Shown: positions 13,879 to 25,360 of the stretch, in pieces | How positions within the stretch are numbered: the stretch's first letter is position 1 | Layout of the letters: every line of letters begins with the position of its first letter | Origin: Chalara sp. BL73 | Taxonomy: Eukaryota; Ascomycota; Leotiomycetes; Helotiales | Assembly (NCBI GenBank): GCA_918026815.1 | Contig: CAKJVC010000147.1 | Location: 496,001 to 560,000, forward strand | Reading direction: 5' to 3' | DNA: 64,000 nucleotides | Made by a program: the position numbers and the translations under genes | Notes under the pieces: model-generated | Told to the model about the DNA's origin: nothing | Database searches by the model: none | The model's input: only the letters and a program-made list of their open reading frames with translations

Positions 13879-14131
13879 ATTCATTAATTCTAGAGTTAAT
13901 AGAAAATAAAATATGCAGCATCTCTTTGTGTTGCTCCTCATCATTCTCCCTCGTCCAAATTGCTGTCATTATCTCGTTACTTGTTTTTTTTTTAACCTAA
14001 TCTAATGAAATACCCCAGTTTGACAACCCGTGTAGGGTTTTTCGCCGATGGGCTGCGCCGGCAATAGTTGGGCAGAGCACAGTGATTCCTCAATATGTCC
14101 GTGCTTCTGACACTAAGTAGCTCCGCCTAGG

Positions 14132-16491
14132 CTAGATTATACATATAACCTGAGGCTCGCATTCTGCAAAGAGCTTTAAACCTGGTCCTTTAGAAGCTCG
14201 TGAGGCAAATATTCCTACGCGATAATATTTGCCACTCTCCTTCGCTGGGTGCAAAATGAGCCCCCACGCATGGCGACGGTCTTCAGCTTGCGAAATGTCA
14301 GAATCACTTCTAGCACTTGCCATAGATTCATCGTAAGTGACTTCGCCACTACTTCCTTCCTCATCGAGGTGTCCTTCCACGCAATCACTTCCTTCCTCAT
14401 CACTAGATACTTGGTCACTACTAGTGCTTTCTTCTTCAATGTCGTCTGTATCATCCATATCGGCGCTCGCAATCAGCAACATCAACATCTCATGCCGTGG
14501 CTGCTCTTCTGGGTTCTTGATAGTCCAATCTAGCTCACAGTAAGCCATATGTTCATCTCGAATTCCTAATTCAAATATTTGTCGAACAAAAGTTGTCTCT
14601 CGAACAATAGTTAAATTGGATGGCAAAGGAATGACCTTCCCGGTTATCTCTAAAGTCCCGCTTTTTATGCTACCGAAGGGATTAGTATTCTCAAGCGTGA
14701 TGTCCGCTTGAATATTATTATATTCGGCCCGCAGATTAAAGTCTCGGGAGCAACAATATCCCCAACAACCTTCTTCAAAGTCGCTATTCTGACAAACCCA
14801 ACTCCATGACGGCGCGATGTATGGATTTGGTGAGCCCAAAGCGCACAGATAATTATCCAATCCCTGGTGGCTAGTCGGATTAGGGCTCCACAATAGTTCC
14901 CGCAGTAGATCTCCTTTCCACAACCCAGCAAGATAAATGTCATTGGTGGCTTCAGCAACATATTTTGCAAGTCCAGAAATAGCTGGTAGCCTATCTTTAG
15001 GAATTGTAAGCTTTCGACCCGCATAATCGCCTATATTCCTTCTCCACCAACTATACATTTGATTTGTTGTATCTTTTCCAGACCCTTGATTCATAAGGAA
15101 ATCAGAAAAAAGCATCCAATACGAGTCATCATCAGGTGCATTCTCTGAAACCGTTCTGCTTGCACACGAAAAATGGACCCTCGAATTTCCAAAATATAAA
15201 AGCCTTGTAGATAGGGATTCTTCTTGAAATGTCTAGCCGCGAGTAGGCCAGTTGGACTTGTGTAGGTCTAGACCGAGGAGAGACGTCTTGGTGCTTATAT
15301 AGGTTTGGAATACACTGGGGCCACAAATAGTGTATACCCCGTAGATAGATGGTTTGATTGATGATTCAAATCCAATATCAATTTTGGGTGTGACTCGGTC
15401 AAGGCATCCCTCATGACAGAATGATGAGCCCAGCAGACAAAGGGTGACATAGGCATGCCCATAAATAAGCCCCATGTTTGCGGACTCTTTATCCCAGTCG
15501 TCATGATCATCTTGCACAATACAAAGCGCATCGACCCAGATATAGCGTAAGGATAGTGCTCTTGCAATTCTCACTGCATCTTTCACAGGCTGAGACATTA
15601 TCTCAATGGGAATTCCTGCCAGCCGGGCTTCTAAGGAGGACTTTTCTGTCTTTAGTTGCGAATTCCCTTCAACAGTAGATCCCCAGCAATAGCTAAGAGC
15701 AGCATATTTGACAGCTTCAGTTTGATTGCCGATAGGGGTTATTATATCTTGGGTAATTACAAGCCGCGGACATTCAAGTGATGAGCCGTGACCAACATCA
15801 AGTAATCTTGTTGGTATAAATGATGCCTCGCGCAACGGGTGACAGGACCGGACACACCTATTGATATTATATGTCATCATCGCAATGTTTTCTTCGCATA
15901 GAACTTGAGTCATAGGTGGTTCTTCAAGTCGTAACCAGTCTGCAGCCTCTCCTGGGAGACCTCGAGTCAGCTTAAGATCTTCAGGTCAGAAGTGAAAATA
16001 CCAAGATTTGATTCTATAGGAAACAACAAATTGCTGCCCCAACTCTGTTCTAACTCGTCTGGATTTGAATCAGAAGCTGAAGCTTCTATATCAAACTGGA
16101 GTATTGCGACCAGTCCTACTAGTGCGGGTTTACCAGCACGCAATCGAGATCTCCACATATAGTGCAGAGTAATTATAACATGTCCTACGAAATCCAACGC
16201 AGATCTCTGAATAGAAGCTCCAAAAAAGCCGCAGAATTCACACCCAGCCTCGGCAGATGCCGCTAGGCCAGGGAGATCAGGTAGAGTATCACTCCATTTG
16301 TAGTCCAAATGGAAATCTCTCTCCCGGTCATCCTCGTCGAACTTGAGAATTGATCTGCCAGAGTCTAACCGCACTTCGTAACCGTCTTTGTCATCAAATT
16401 TAAGGGCCTCGCAGGATATACATAGGGTTGCACCGAGAGTAAGATTCTGCGTCGACACATCCGAAGGGCTGTCGTTGTTTGTGGGACACAT
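14132..16491 (-). pseudogene. HET-domain (heterokaryon incompatibility) gene, broken
   Basis: Reads as a single HET-domain gene, but the frame is broken twice. The first open segment (16491-15967) carries a C-x2-C pair and CEFCGFFGASI typical of the region before HET. Frame then shifts by one base between about 15990 and 15961, so that FPIESN must be joined to LPGEAADWLRLEEPP in another frame. I found no intron of acceptable length that does this. The HET core follows: AALSYCWGS, RYIWVDALCIVQDD and NWPTRG. There the conserved Trp of the W-T-F-Q-E motif is TAG (15235-15233), and the frame continues unbroken to 14132. The tail contains an acidic Ser/Glu/Asp-rich stretch. Stop and frameshift together suggest a pseudogene; a sequencing error in one site would not explain both. 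Confidence 0.8.
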
Positions 16492-18176
16492 TCTGTGACG
16501 ACTAGCTAGGTTTCAAATGCAAGAAACGTTCTGAGTATCTTCAAGAATAGTTAGATCAAACCCCAACGGTGCTTGTTCCGAACTGTAGTCGAAATCCCAC
16601 TCAAGGATGAGCCACCTGGCCAGAATGTAGAGCTATCGTACGCTAGCCAATTATGGCTCTTGCGCTTCAGAGCCACATGCTCAGTACATTAATTTTTACG
16701 TTATTTCTCTGTATTATTAGTTTACTCTTTTTAGTTCAGGTCCTCTATTAACGATTGGACATACAGTAGGTGCCACAAAATGTGTACGAGTTTTTAAATT
16801 ATTTTTACTTTCTATAACAACTTGTGTGACAATAGGCAAAAGTGAGTAGACCCAAGTCGCGTATAAGAATTAAGTAAAATAAAAGTTAAAAGCTACAGAG
16901 TTTAGGAATCGGGAAGGGCAGTCGGGACAAGCAGTATGGAGACCTGAGGCAACAGCAAAGGACCTACAAAATCAGGCAACCTTCCCTCTGCCTGTTGCCT
17001 ATTTCTCCCTTTTTTGTCGTGTGGTGTGCAATTTCTCGCAAGACGTAGGGGCTTTATCCCGAGATTGTTAATAGGTGCGTTAAGACCATCATAATTCTGT
17101 GAAATATTGTTTGGGTTCTCCTTAAATATGATGTTAAAACTACACTGTTCTTATTTGTTCGGAAAGCGACAACATTTTATTGAGCAAGAATCGGATAAAA
17201 GCATTGGCTAGCGGCATTATCTGGCTCGAAATCTATGAAAGCCCAAAATGGCATTGATTTGCGCACGAAGCCGTGCTAACTTTGCAGATTTCAACTATAC
17301 AGGCATCAATGGCGCAGACTTCGAACAGTCTATAACTTTGTATGAATGCTTGGCAATATAGCTCGCCCCAAAAAGCATTTGTGATGCCCATGAGGGAGAA
17401 TTTACCCTTTGATTCCATTAATACTTTATCGGTCGCGAATCCAAGGTTTACAATAATCAAGATCTTGACCAAAAACATGGAAGAGAGATCATGAACCTGC
17501 TTCAGTGCATGATCTGCGCAATAGTTGACCTTACTCCAATTGGACTATATTTATTGATATATTCTGGGACAGTCGAACGTACCACTCTATTGTTTTTAAC
17601 CACCTGGGCAGAGTGTGACAGCTGCAAACCCAATCTACAGTAGTGTGCAAGTTAGTATTATCGTGATATATCGACCCTTAAAAATCAATACTATATACCG
17701 TGCAATATGAGATTTGAAATTTGTATACGTATTACAGTAAGATTTGCAATCTCATATTATATCATACTATACCGCGATATACTACAACACTAGCTCTAAA
17801 TGACGCTCTTCCTAAACTGGCAATACAACAAAGGTCTTAGCTTTTTAAATTCGGTTATTTGTGCTTAAAAAAGTAAAGTTTATTTCAGGCTTTTGTAAAA
17901 AAAGCTGCAAAGTGGCGATAGCACAGTATTTAGTATTATTGCCAATATAATATAAGATTCAATTTCTATACTAATACTAGCGTAGTATCAGAAAGTCGAT
18001 CTCACATATCTCGTGACTCGATATTACTAATACTACGATACTAACTCGTTCACTGAACTACAGTAGCTATGCCACCAGAGATGTTTAGAACATAATGCCT
18101 GTTGCCAAAAGCTACTCCAAAAACCAACAGTATAGTGCATATTGATAAGATGAAAGGATAATGAAACAACCATTAC
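16492..18176. other. AT-rich gene-poor region with imperfect inverted repeats
   Basis: AT-rich DNA with no supported gene. An 81-codon frame on the minus strand (17233-17478) has no domain signal. Between about 17640 and 18060 there are several imperfect inverted repeats, including AATATGAGATT at 17704-17714 facing AATCTCATATT at 17748-17758, and recurring TAGTATTA-type words. This may be a decayed repeat element. Confidence 0.4.
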
Positions 18177-18878
18177 TTACTCTCTATACTCCTCTTCCCG
18201 CCACTCGCACATATTTCTTATATCCTGCTCACTTCCATACAATATTGACACGAATATCCGATCCGTATTCATGTCAGGCTCGCTGTGGACCGGACTATCA
18301 TCCTGTCCCCAGCTGAATCTGGCGATTTGTCCGGTCCCAATCTCAACCTCCTTCTCTCCCTGGAGAAGCTCTGCAAATTTAGCTCTCTGCTCCATCTGAT
18401 TCCCGTTCACGACGTCCTTGACCAGATCGCTCTCTTCTAAGAATCTGGTCGGGTTGCCAAGCAAAGTGATAGCGTATTTGCTATTCACGATTGCATCCGT
18501 GTCTGACGGAAACATGCGGCCATCCCGATGCCAACGAGGCGCGTTCGTGTATTCAAGTGTAGGCTTGGTCATACGTATACAGAGCCAACACGCAACAAGC
18601 TGCTCAATCTTCTCCGGAGGGTTCCGTCTATAGCGATGATAATCATCGCCAGTAATAGTCAGGAAGCCGGTCAAAGTTTGCTGGAGCGCAGTGACATCGA
18701 CATAGGAGTTGTTTTGTACTGCTTCGCATGCTTCTCTAGCCAACCGGGTGAGATCAAACACCCCGAAGTGACTGTAGCAAATAGAAGACTTAAGATTGGC
18801 AATTTGCGGCAGTTTCAGGGTTGCGAGACGGGCAAAGGGGGTATCAAGCTGGGTATTATGCGCTGGATTAGATTCCAT
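18177..18878 (-). CDS. hypothetical protein, 233 residues
   Basis: A single-exon open frame with good coding character. I do not recognise the family with confidence. The middle contains CWLCIRMTKPTLEYTNAP, then RWHRDGRMFP and SKYAITLLGNPTRFLE. The W-H-x-D spacing followed by a beta-strand-like segment recalls iron/2-oxoglutarate oxygenases and DUF1826-type proteins, but this is only a resemblance. The C-terminus has SEPDMNTDRIFVSILYG and an acidic tail. No signal peptide or membrane segment is visible. It sits alone between two AT-rich regions, which fits an accessory gene. Confidence 0.65.
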   Translation of the reverse strand: MESNPAHNTQLDTPFARLATLKLPQIANLKSSICYSHFGVFDLTRLAREACEAVQNNSYVDVTALQQTLTGFLTITGDDYHRYRRNPPEKIEQLVACWLCIRMTKPTLEYTNAPRWHRDGRMFPSDTDAIVNSKYAITLLGNPTRFLEESDLVKDVVNGNQMEQRAKFAELLQGEKEVEIGTGQIARFSWGQDDSPVHSEPDMNTDRIFVSILYGSEQDIRNMCEWREEEYRE

Positions 18879-20549
18879 AATGCCGAAGTTAATAATCTTA
18901 AATATAGCCTTAACTTAGATCTAACGGAGACGTATTTGAACAACCGCAGACGGGTTAAGATGGATTATGACTACTGCGTATTTTACGATAAGCGCAAATG
19001 GACAAAGTCCTAACTTATAGTCCTAGAGAGGAGCCTTATTGCGTATTTTTATTGGACATCCTAGGTTCCCAATTTCCGGCGGAAATAATGTGTGGTTATT
19101 CGTTGTGACTCACGATATGCTCCATCAAGTCTTGGCTTAACAAATCATGTTTAGGCAACCACGTATTTAAGACAGTACTTTTAGACATTTGTCTGTTTGT
19201 GAAAGCGAAGGAATTCACACTTATAAAGCGGAAAGTTTCTCAGCTTATGAAGTAAAGCTCTCTATTTGCTCGAAATGAAGGATTCCTGGTGTGGTTTTGC
19301 ATCTTTCATATCGCATTCTTCACGTTAATGCTTGACGGAAATATATTTCTTCTTTTGGATCGGGAGAGCAATATTTTTTCAGAACGGCCAGCTAGATACT
19401 TCAACATGCTGTGAATATAGTTAATTTAAGGAATAGGAATGCGAAACTTGAAGCTGGACGGTCTTAGAGCGCCCCTGCATAAGATTTTGATGAAAAATCT
19501 ACCAATAATCTGCTCGACTCAGTGAACGCCATCACCACAATCAAACGACGGCAGAAATGCGTTAGTACCTCTATGGGCAACGGCTGGAAGAGAATTAAGG
19601 GAGCTATGAATGTGGTTATTAACACTTAAGCAGCCAAGTACCGTCCGGAGCAATATAGGTCAGATGCAAAGAAGTTTAACCCACAGCAATCCGTTGACGA
19701 CTAATCATGGCAGTCGCGTCCGAGTTTTGGCACCCGCCCTCAAATCTGTTCAGAGTACATGATTTAACCCAGCTTTCTGTATGTAATGCTAACAGCAGTT
19801 GTGTTATGCCTGAGACTAAATGGGTCTCTGCACTGGGCAAGTAGCCGTACACCAGGAAAAATAGGGCTAATTTTTAACACTGTTGGCTTTTCAACTCTAA
19901 TTGTATGCTTGATAATGTTTGCCTAATTGGGACACAATATCAGAATCCTGATATTTACGAATTAAAATTGGCTTCTCGATTTACCACAAGACACTCAACG
20001 TCAAGATGTTAATTGCGGCAAAACGGTTGAGTATTGATAGCGGGACAGTCGGTTGTCTTTTTTTCTCTGCAGGAGCGAGTAAGTTCTTGACCTATAAGTT
20101 GAGTTCCCTTGCTTTCTCAATTCACCGAGTTAGGCTAAACAACTATGGACTTAATGAGTCGGTAAGACTTCTTAAAGCTTTAAAAACGTAGCATAGAGCT
20201 CTAGCGACTCATTGGTCCTTATTAGACCCTAGAACTTAGGTCTACAGCTTTTGTTACAATCCAACTCAATTTGTAGAGACTAATGACTTAAATTTAAGGG
20301 CTAAAAACCCGACCCATGTGTGTCCATCCCGCAGTCTACTTCCAATGTACAGATCAAGTCACTCCGGGTGATTTCGGAACAATACACATTGCAGACCAAT
20401 CAGGAATTGATTTGGTCGGTTTCAATGAAATTTAAAATCTCTTTACGACTCTTTACTACTTTGCACTAACTTGGGCTGCTGCTGGCTAGGCCGACCTATC
20501 ATCCTATTGTGGCTCGGAGATGGCATTTGGGTCAGTATTTGCTCATGTC
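18879..20549. other. gene-poor AT-rich region
   Basis: No supported gene over about 1.7 kb. Open frames are short (the longest past 18.9 kb is 61 codons at 20006-20191). The sequence looks decayed and may contain old transposon remains, but I cannot identify a family. Confidence 0.4.
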
Positions 20550-22580
20550 CTAGCCAAAAATCCCGGAACCTCTCAAAGCGTTGTTCAATATTGTTTCTTT
20601 AATAGCAGCGAATACTAGTCGTATGTTCGACGTGTCTGTAGCCTGAACTAGATGGGGGTAAAGTGGTAGATGGGCTCGGTTGACCTGGTTGAAGCGCCAT
20701 AGGATGTATTTTGCAGCCTTGTTAACATCGTTTCCACCCGAGTAGTCCGGAAAGTAATTGCTGAGTGGCGACCGAGCAAGCTTTTCTCTGAAGACGTCAA
20801 CCTTGTTGAGCAACAATACGATGGATGTCCTCTGAAACCACCGAGAGTTGACTACTGAGTCGAAGAGTAGCAGGCTCTCCATCATGGCATTTTGACTACT
20901 CTCCTCGAGAAGAACTTGGTCATAATCACTCAAATTGACAACAAAGATGATGGTGTTGACATTCTCAAAGCTGTGGATCCACTTTTTCCTTTCAGATCTC
21001 TGGCCGCCCACATCAAAGAGATGGATTGACAGCTCGCCCATTTGGAAACGGGTTTCGTAAATGCCGTTGCTCTTCGTTCGAGCCCTGAGCACGTCAACTT
21101 CATTAGGAAGATAATCTGGCGCGGCTATCCTTTCTACTTCTTCAAAGAAACTAATGCAGTCAGTCTTTCGTTATTTTCCGCCAGATTGCTGCTTTGAGCC
21201 TTGACTCAACTTACTAGTTAGCTGACTCTATAAGATAGAACTCGTGGCGATGCTCCATGAGCTTTTCGATGCATGGATCGTTCCATATCGAAAATATCGC
21301 CTTTCCAACTTTGGCTTCGAGACACGGACTCTCGGGAAAGAAATTATAACCCATTAAATACTCGCAATAGCCCTTATTGACTTCCAATTCGGGAGTTATA
21401 TCAAATTGGTCCATAGCCTGGATAATAGCTTTTGCACTATTAATTACGTTGTTGAATATCGTTGGGCGGTAATTGTAGAGTTCGTTCTCAGATAACCCTT
21501 GCAAGTGGATTATTTTCATTTGTTTTACAATCTCTTCTTTGCCACTATCGCCAGAACCCAGTAGTAAAATCTTGACTTCACGTCTGAATCTCTTTGAATC
21601 CTCCTCAAGTCTCCGGTCTATTGCCGCAGAGCGCTTTTTTGCCTCGTCTTCTTCCGTCCTACTTATCCTAATTTTGGGGATTTGGACCTGGAATTTTATC
21701 CTATCTGCTTGCTTCATTCCCGCAATGCTCGAAGTCTCTATTTTCTGATCCAACCCCAATTGCTTGGGTGGCTGACCTTTTCCGATTATGTGAAGATCAT
21801 CTAGGTTTTCTTCTTGCTGCGGTGCTTCAGACAAAAGGTCAGACCCCAAGTTTCGCTTCACTACTACTCCTTTAAGGGACGCACGGATAACACGATCGTA
21901 TACCCTAGAGATGAAGAGCTCGGCATCAAAAACGAACTCCCTAGAGAATTTGGATAAATTATCTGTGTAGATGCTGAGGATGGAGTCCTTGTCACGAAGC
22001 ACAACCAGCGACTCTGTGTCAATTTGGATTTTCCTAAATATTCTTTGAGTTCTAGGCTTTTCAAGTAGCAGCTTTTGCTTTGACAGTGCTTTACTGAGAA
22101 ATTAAGTCAGGAGAAGTTCCAAGAGCAGCTATGATCACTGTACCAGTTGCATGCTGTTAACAGAAGTGTCAATGCGGATGTTTGACGTTGAATAACTTTC
22201 TGTAATTCTTCCATCCCCTTACTACCAAAGAGGAATCGTAATTTGCTCGTAAAAACGAGTTTCTCATCTTGGTTCTGCTGCAACTCCGATAGCTGACCAT
22301 CTATTTTGCTGATGAGTATCCTGCAGCAGGACAATGAATGGCCGAGATCGATGATCAATTGGTGGTGCAGGTCTGCATCCTCATTCGTATCTACCCATTC
22401 TTGTATGTTGGCCAGCGCCGTTCGGAGTGCGCCAAGTTCGGATACTAGACAAAGAAGGATAAAGTCGGCATCCTTCCACGAGGAGTGAAGGTCGTTTAAG
22501 GTCTTGATAGTCTTGCTGAGAACGTCAACTATATTGACGAGAGCACCAGCAGTCCCTATGACCGCAATGGCTTCTGCCAT
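20550..22580 (-). CDS. fusion: fungal STAND-type N-terminal domain + G-protein alpha subunit
   Basis: Exons 22580-22144, 22093-21215 and 21150-20550 give about 638 residues, against about 355 for a normal G-alpha. Residues 1-110 resemble the Helo-like N-terminal domain of fungal STAND/NLR proteins ([20 protein letters not shown]). A Lys/Glu-rich linker follows. From about residue 300 a full G-alpha is present: the alpha-N helix, the P-loop [18 protein letters not shown] (about 325), the helical domain, switch [16 protein letters not shown], switch [21 protein letters not shown] (about 485), NKVD, and a degenerate G5 VQATDTSN in place of TCAT. The normal GKST is GKEE, so the Mg-binding Ser is Glu; switch I KTTG is KSNG. 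The N-terminal myristoylation site is absent. The arginine finger and the catalytic Gln are kept. Both introns join the family sequence exactly, so the fusion is not an artefact of gene calling. GTP binding may be altered. Confidence 0.9.
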
Positions 22581-23283
22581 TGCAGAAATAAATCACTTTG
22601 AGCGAAGATGTAGCAGGTGCAACCTCTGCGACACGGATTAATGCATCGCAGAATTGATGATCCAAACACCTAACTTTGATAATAATCTTTGCGAGTTTGC
22701 GGGTTTTAGAGACTCGCTGTCAGCCTCAGCTCAAGGATTCAGGTTTCAGTAGCACTCCAAGTGCTCTCTGCCTCATGACGAGCGGCAAAGCCGAATGGAT
22801 GAGAGAATGCCGCCACGCAGCACAGCCCCCACCACCGACCATGCTCGAGCAAAAAACCCCCATGATGTCTCAGGTCTCCTTAATTCACCCCAAAGGCAGC
22901 TGGAGTCGCCGCACACTTCAAGTTCCCTACATGCTTGAGCCAGCACTCTTTTCTTTTTCGAAGCCTTACAAGCTTGCGCATACATTACGGTATGGTTTAC
23001 ATAAGTACTATGTTTTAATCATCCGGATTATTATGGCAAGTTATTTACTCGCAAGGAATACAGACTTGATCTTAACTGCTAAACGACTTGTGTAGCTTAA
23101 TGAGTGGTTAACCAGCGAATTAAATGGGTATCTAAATAACAATAAAGCTGTGATGCTCACTTCCCAAGCACATTGGAGCCTGGAACACACAGGCCACTCT
23201 CTAATCCAAGCGCAAACCGCAATTCTCACCTCACACAACTTTTCAACAAGAAGGATGGCGGTTGTTAAGCTCTACAATTCAAC
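22581..23283. other. divergent promoter region
   Basis: Region between the G-alpha fusion gene (minus) and the secreted-protein gene (plus). Open frames on both strands here lack domain signal. No repeats seen. Confidence 0.5.
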
Positions 23284-24293
23284 ATGAAGCTCAATAATAT
23301 ATTGGTCATCGCATTTTCACTATTTTCTTATCTTGCCGCAGGTGATGAGGCCAAGGAAGCAGCCCCGCCAATACCACAGAAACCAGTCGGCCGTCCAACA
23401 CCTGAATATGTCGCATTGAGCCGGGAGTGGCTTTCTGCATACCCAGACCAGTCTCCCATCTTAAACTATTGTAAATGTCCCGCGGCAGCGTTTGGAGGAT
23501 GCGTGAGCTTACCAAGAACAGCTAGAGAGAATGCCGAGATCACGTTCCACATCCCCCTTCAGTCCAGAAAGCTCGATAGGCTAGAGGACCATCAAAAAGC
23601 GGTATTTACGAGCGGTTTTTTTTTCGGGGGGTTTTTTTTTCAGAATACAACATTAGCTAATCAACCCAGGCGTTTACATTAAAGGTAAGTCCGAGCGCAG
23701 AGCACTGCCAATGGGATGACAACCTCATCCATCTAAACAACACGGCCCTTCCTCCCGTGAGGCGCCTCTTCGGCAAGCCGTCAGAGGTCGAGTTTTCAAG
23801 CGGCAAGCTTATCTACTACGATGTTAGCGGAGGGCGGCATAATGGGCAAGCAGAGTGGTATTTCCACTGCGTCTGTCGTTCGCCATCCACGCCGTTCAAG
23901 CAGTGCCCTAAAGAAGACTACATATCTCGCCTCTCGCTCAAGATCTTCGGACAACCGCGAGCCGATTTCCGCGGCTTCACCATCTGGTTCGAGCAGGGCG
24001 AGAAGCCGCAGCTGGTGCAGTTCACCCCGTTCTCGACGGTCTTCGGCCCGCCTGAGATAACTGAGGGGTTGGATAAGCAGGCCAGGTATGGATTGAACGG
24101 GGAGAAGGTGACAGATGTTGGACAGGAGGAGAAGTTGACATCGGTGTTTGAGAGCCTGGATCTTCCGCCTACTGAGGATGATCTTGCGGATCTCGAGACT
24201 TTGGGGGAGCACTTGGAGGCTTGGGTAAAGAACCCCAAATGTGATGATAGTGCGAAGCGAGAGGCGCATGTTTTTGGGAAGGATGAGTTGTAG
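23284..24293 (+). CDS. secreted cysteine-containing protein of unknown function
   Basis: Two exons, 23284-23601 and 23670-24293, give about 313 residues. The start MKLNNILVIAFSLFSYLAAG is a clear signal peptide. Joining across the 68-bp intron gives KAFTLKVSPSAEHCQWDD in one frame. Cysteines occur in pairs or clusters: CKCPAAAFGGC, HCQW, HCVCRSPSTPFKQC and a late KCDD, which suggests disulphide bonds in an extracellular protein. The C-terminal third is acidic. I do not recognise the family; a cell-wall or effector-like secreted protein is possible. The intron is odd in holding runs of nine T, six G and nine T. Confidence 0.75.
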
Positions 24294-25360
24294 AATGCCG
24301 ATATTTAGTGTTTGCAAATGAATGAGAAACACCACGAATGGTCCAAGTAGTTGTCTAGAAAGTGCTGTTTATAACAAGCTAATGGTCAGAGTATTTTTCT
24401 CTCATCATCTCAGCATAATCCTTGGTGTTTTCGGTCGTATTTTTGGATCGTAGAAAAGCATGCCAAAGCCCGAGTGAATCTATAAATCATCAGCCTGAAT
24501 CTGCGCTCTCCTCATATATTCCTGATTCCATTTCTACACCGCAAATTACAGAACTATTCTTTACAAATATACTATCCCAATGCGTTGAAAAATTGAAAAA
24601 GTCTCTAAACTCATCACAAAGATATGAATTAACTGGTCGAGGACGAGGAGGCATGAAATCGACATTGAATAGACCATTATGAGGTCATAGAACGACTAGG
24701 AAGTGCACAATGAAAGAGCCGAGTAATAAAGGAAATCAGTATTTATTTCAATAGCAGAAAATATTTTTGGCATTCGGAAGAAGGATTTTGCCAGCACCGT
24801 GTGGTGCTTGCACTTAGTTCAGGGGAGCCGTCGACATGCACAATACAATGGCGCACGATGCCCAAAGGTAATTTTCTTTGAGCGTAACCGTGGCTAATAT
24901 ATTCCATTCCATCTCAAATACGCGACATTAGCCAATAAGTGCTATTAATTTGCGGTTTGTAGCTCATGCTAATTTAGTCTGTCCTTAAACACAGGTTTTA
25001 TGGCATTCATGTGCCATTCACAAAGTGCTAGAATTGCAACATACTCAGATAATATGCAACAAAAACAAGGAATGAGTTAGTATCCTGCAATCCTTACCCG
25101 TTAATGCAACCCTTGATAATATATTGCATCAAAGGTGGCTCCATTATACCCTCGCTATCCTCACATTTGATATTGACATATTTCCTAATCCGGCTCGCCG
25201 AGCATCTCAAAGTCCTAGATCAGCACATCCACGCCCCAAGAAGAAGGAAACGTCCCGGCGTCCTAAATTGGAGATGTTGAAATCAGGATAAATACCGAGA
25301 TCTTGCCTCTTGTCTCTTCTCCTTGGCTCAAGCACTTCAATTTGCTCTCCCGCCCTCAAA
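24294..25360. other. intergenic region, nothing recognised
   Basis: About 1.1 kb between the secreted-protein gene and the M3 peptidase. An 86-codon open frame at 24422-24682 has no domain or splice support. I see no RNA gene or repeat. Confidence 0.5.

Noticed and set aside
23796..24335. 179-codon minus-strand frame over the secreted-protein gene
   Set aside because: The plus-strand frame has a signal peptide, consistent splicing and cysteine pattern; the antisense frame has none.
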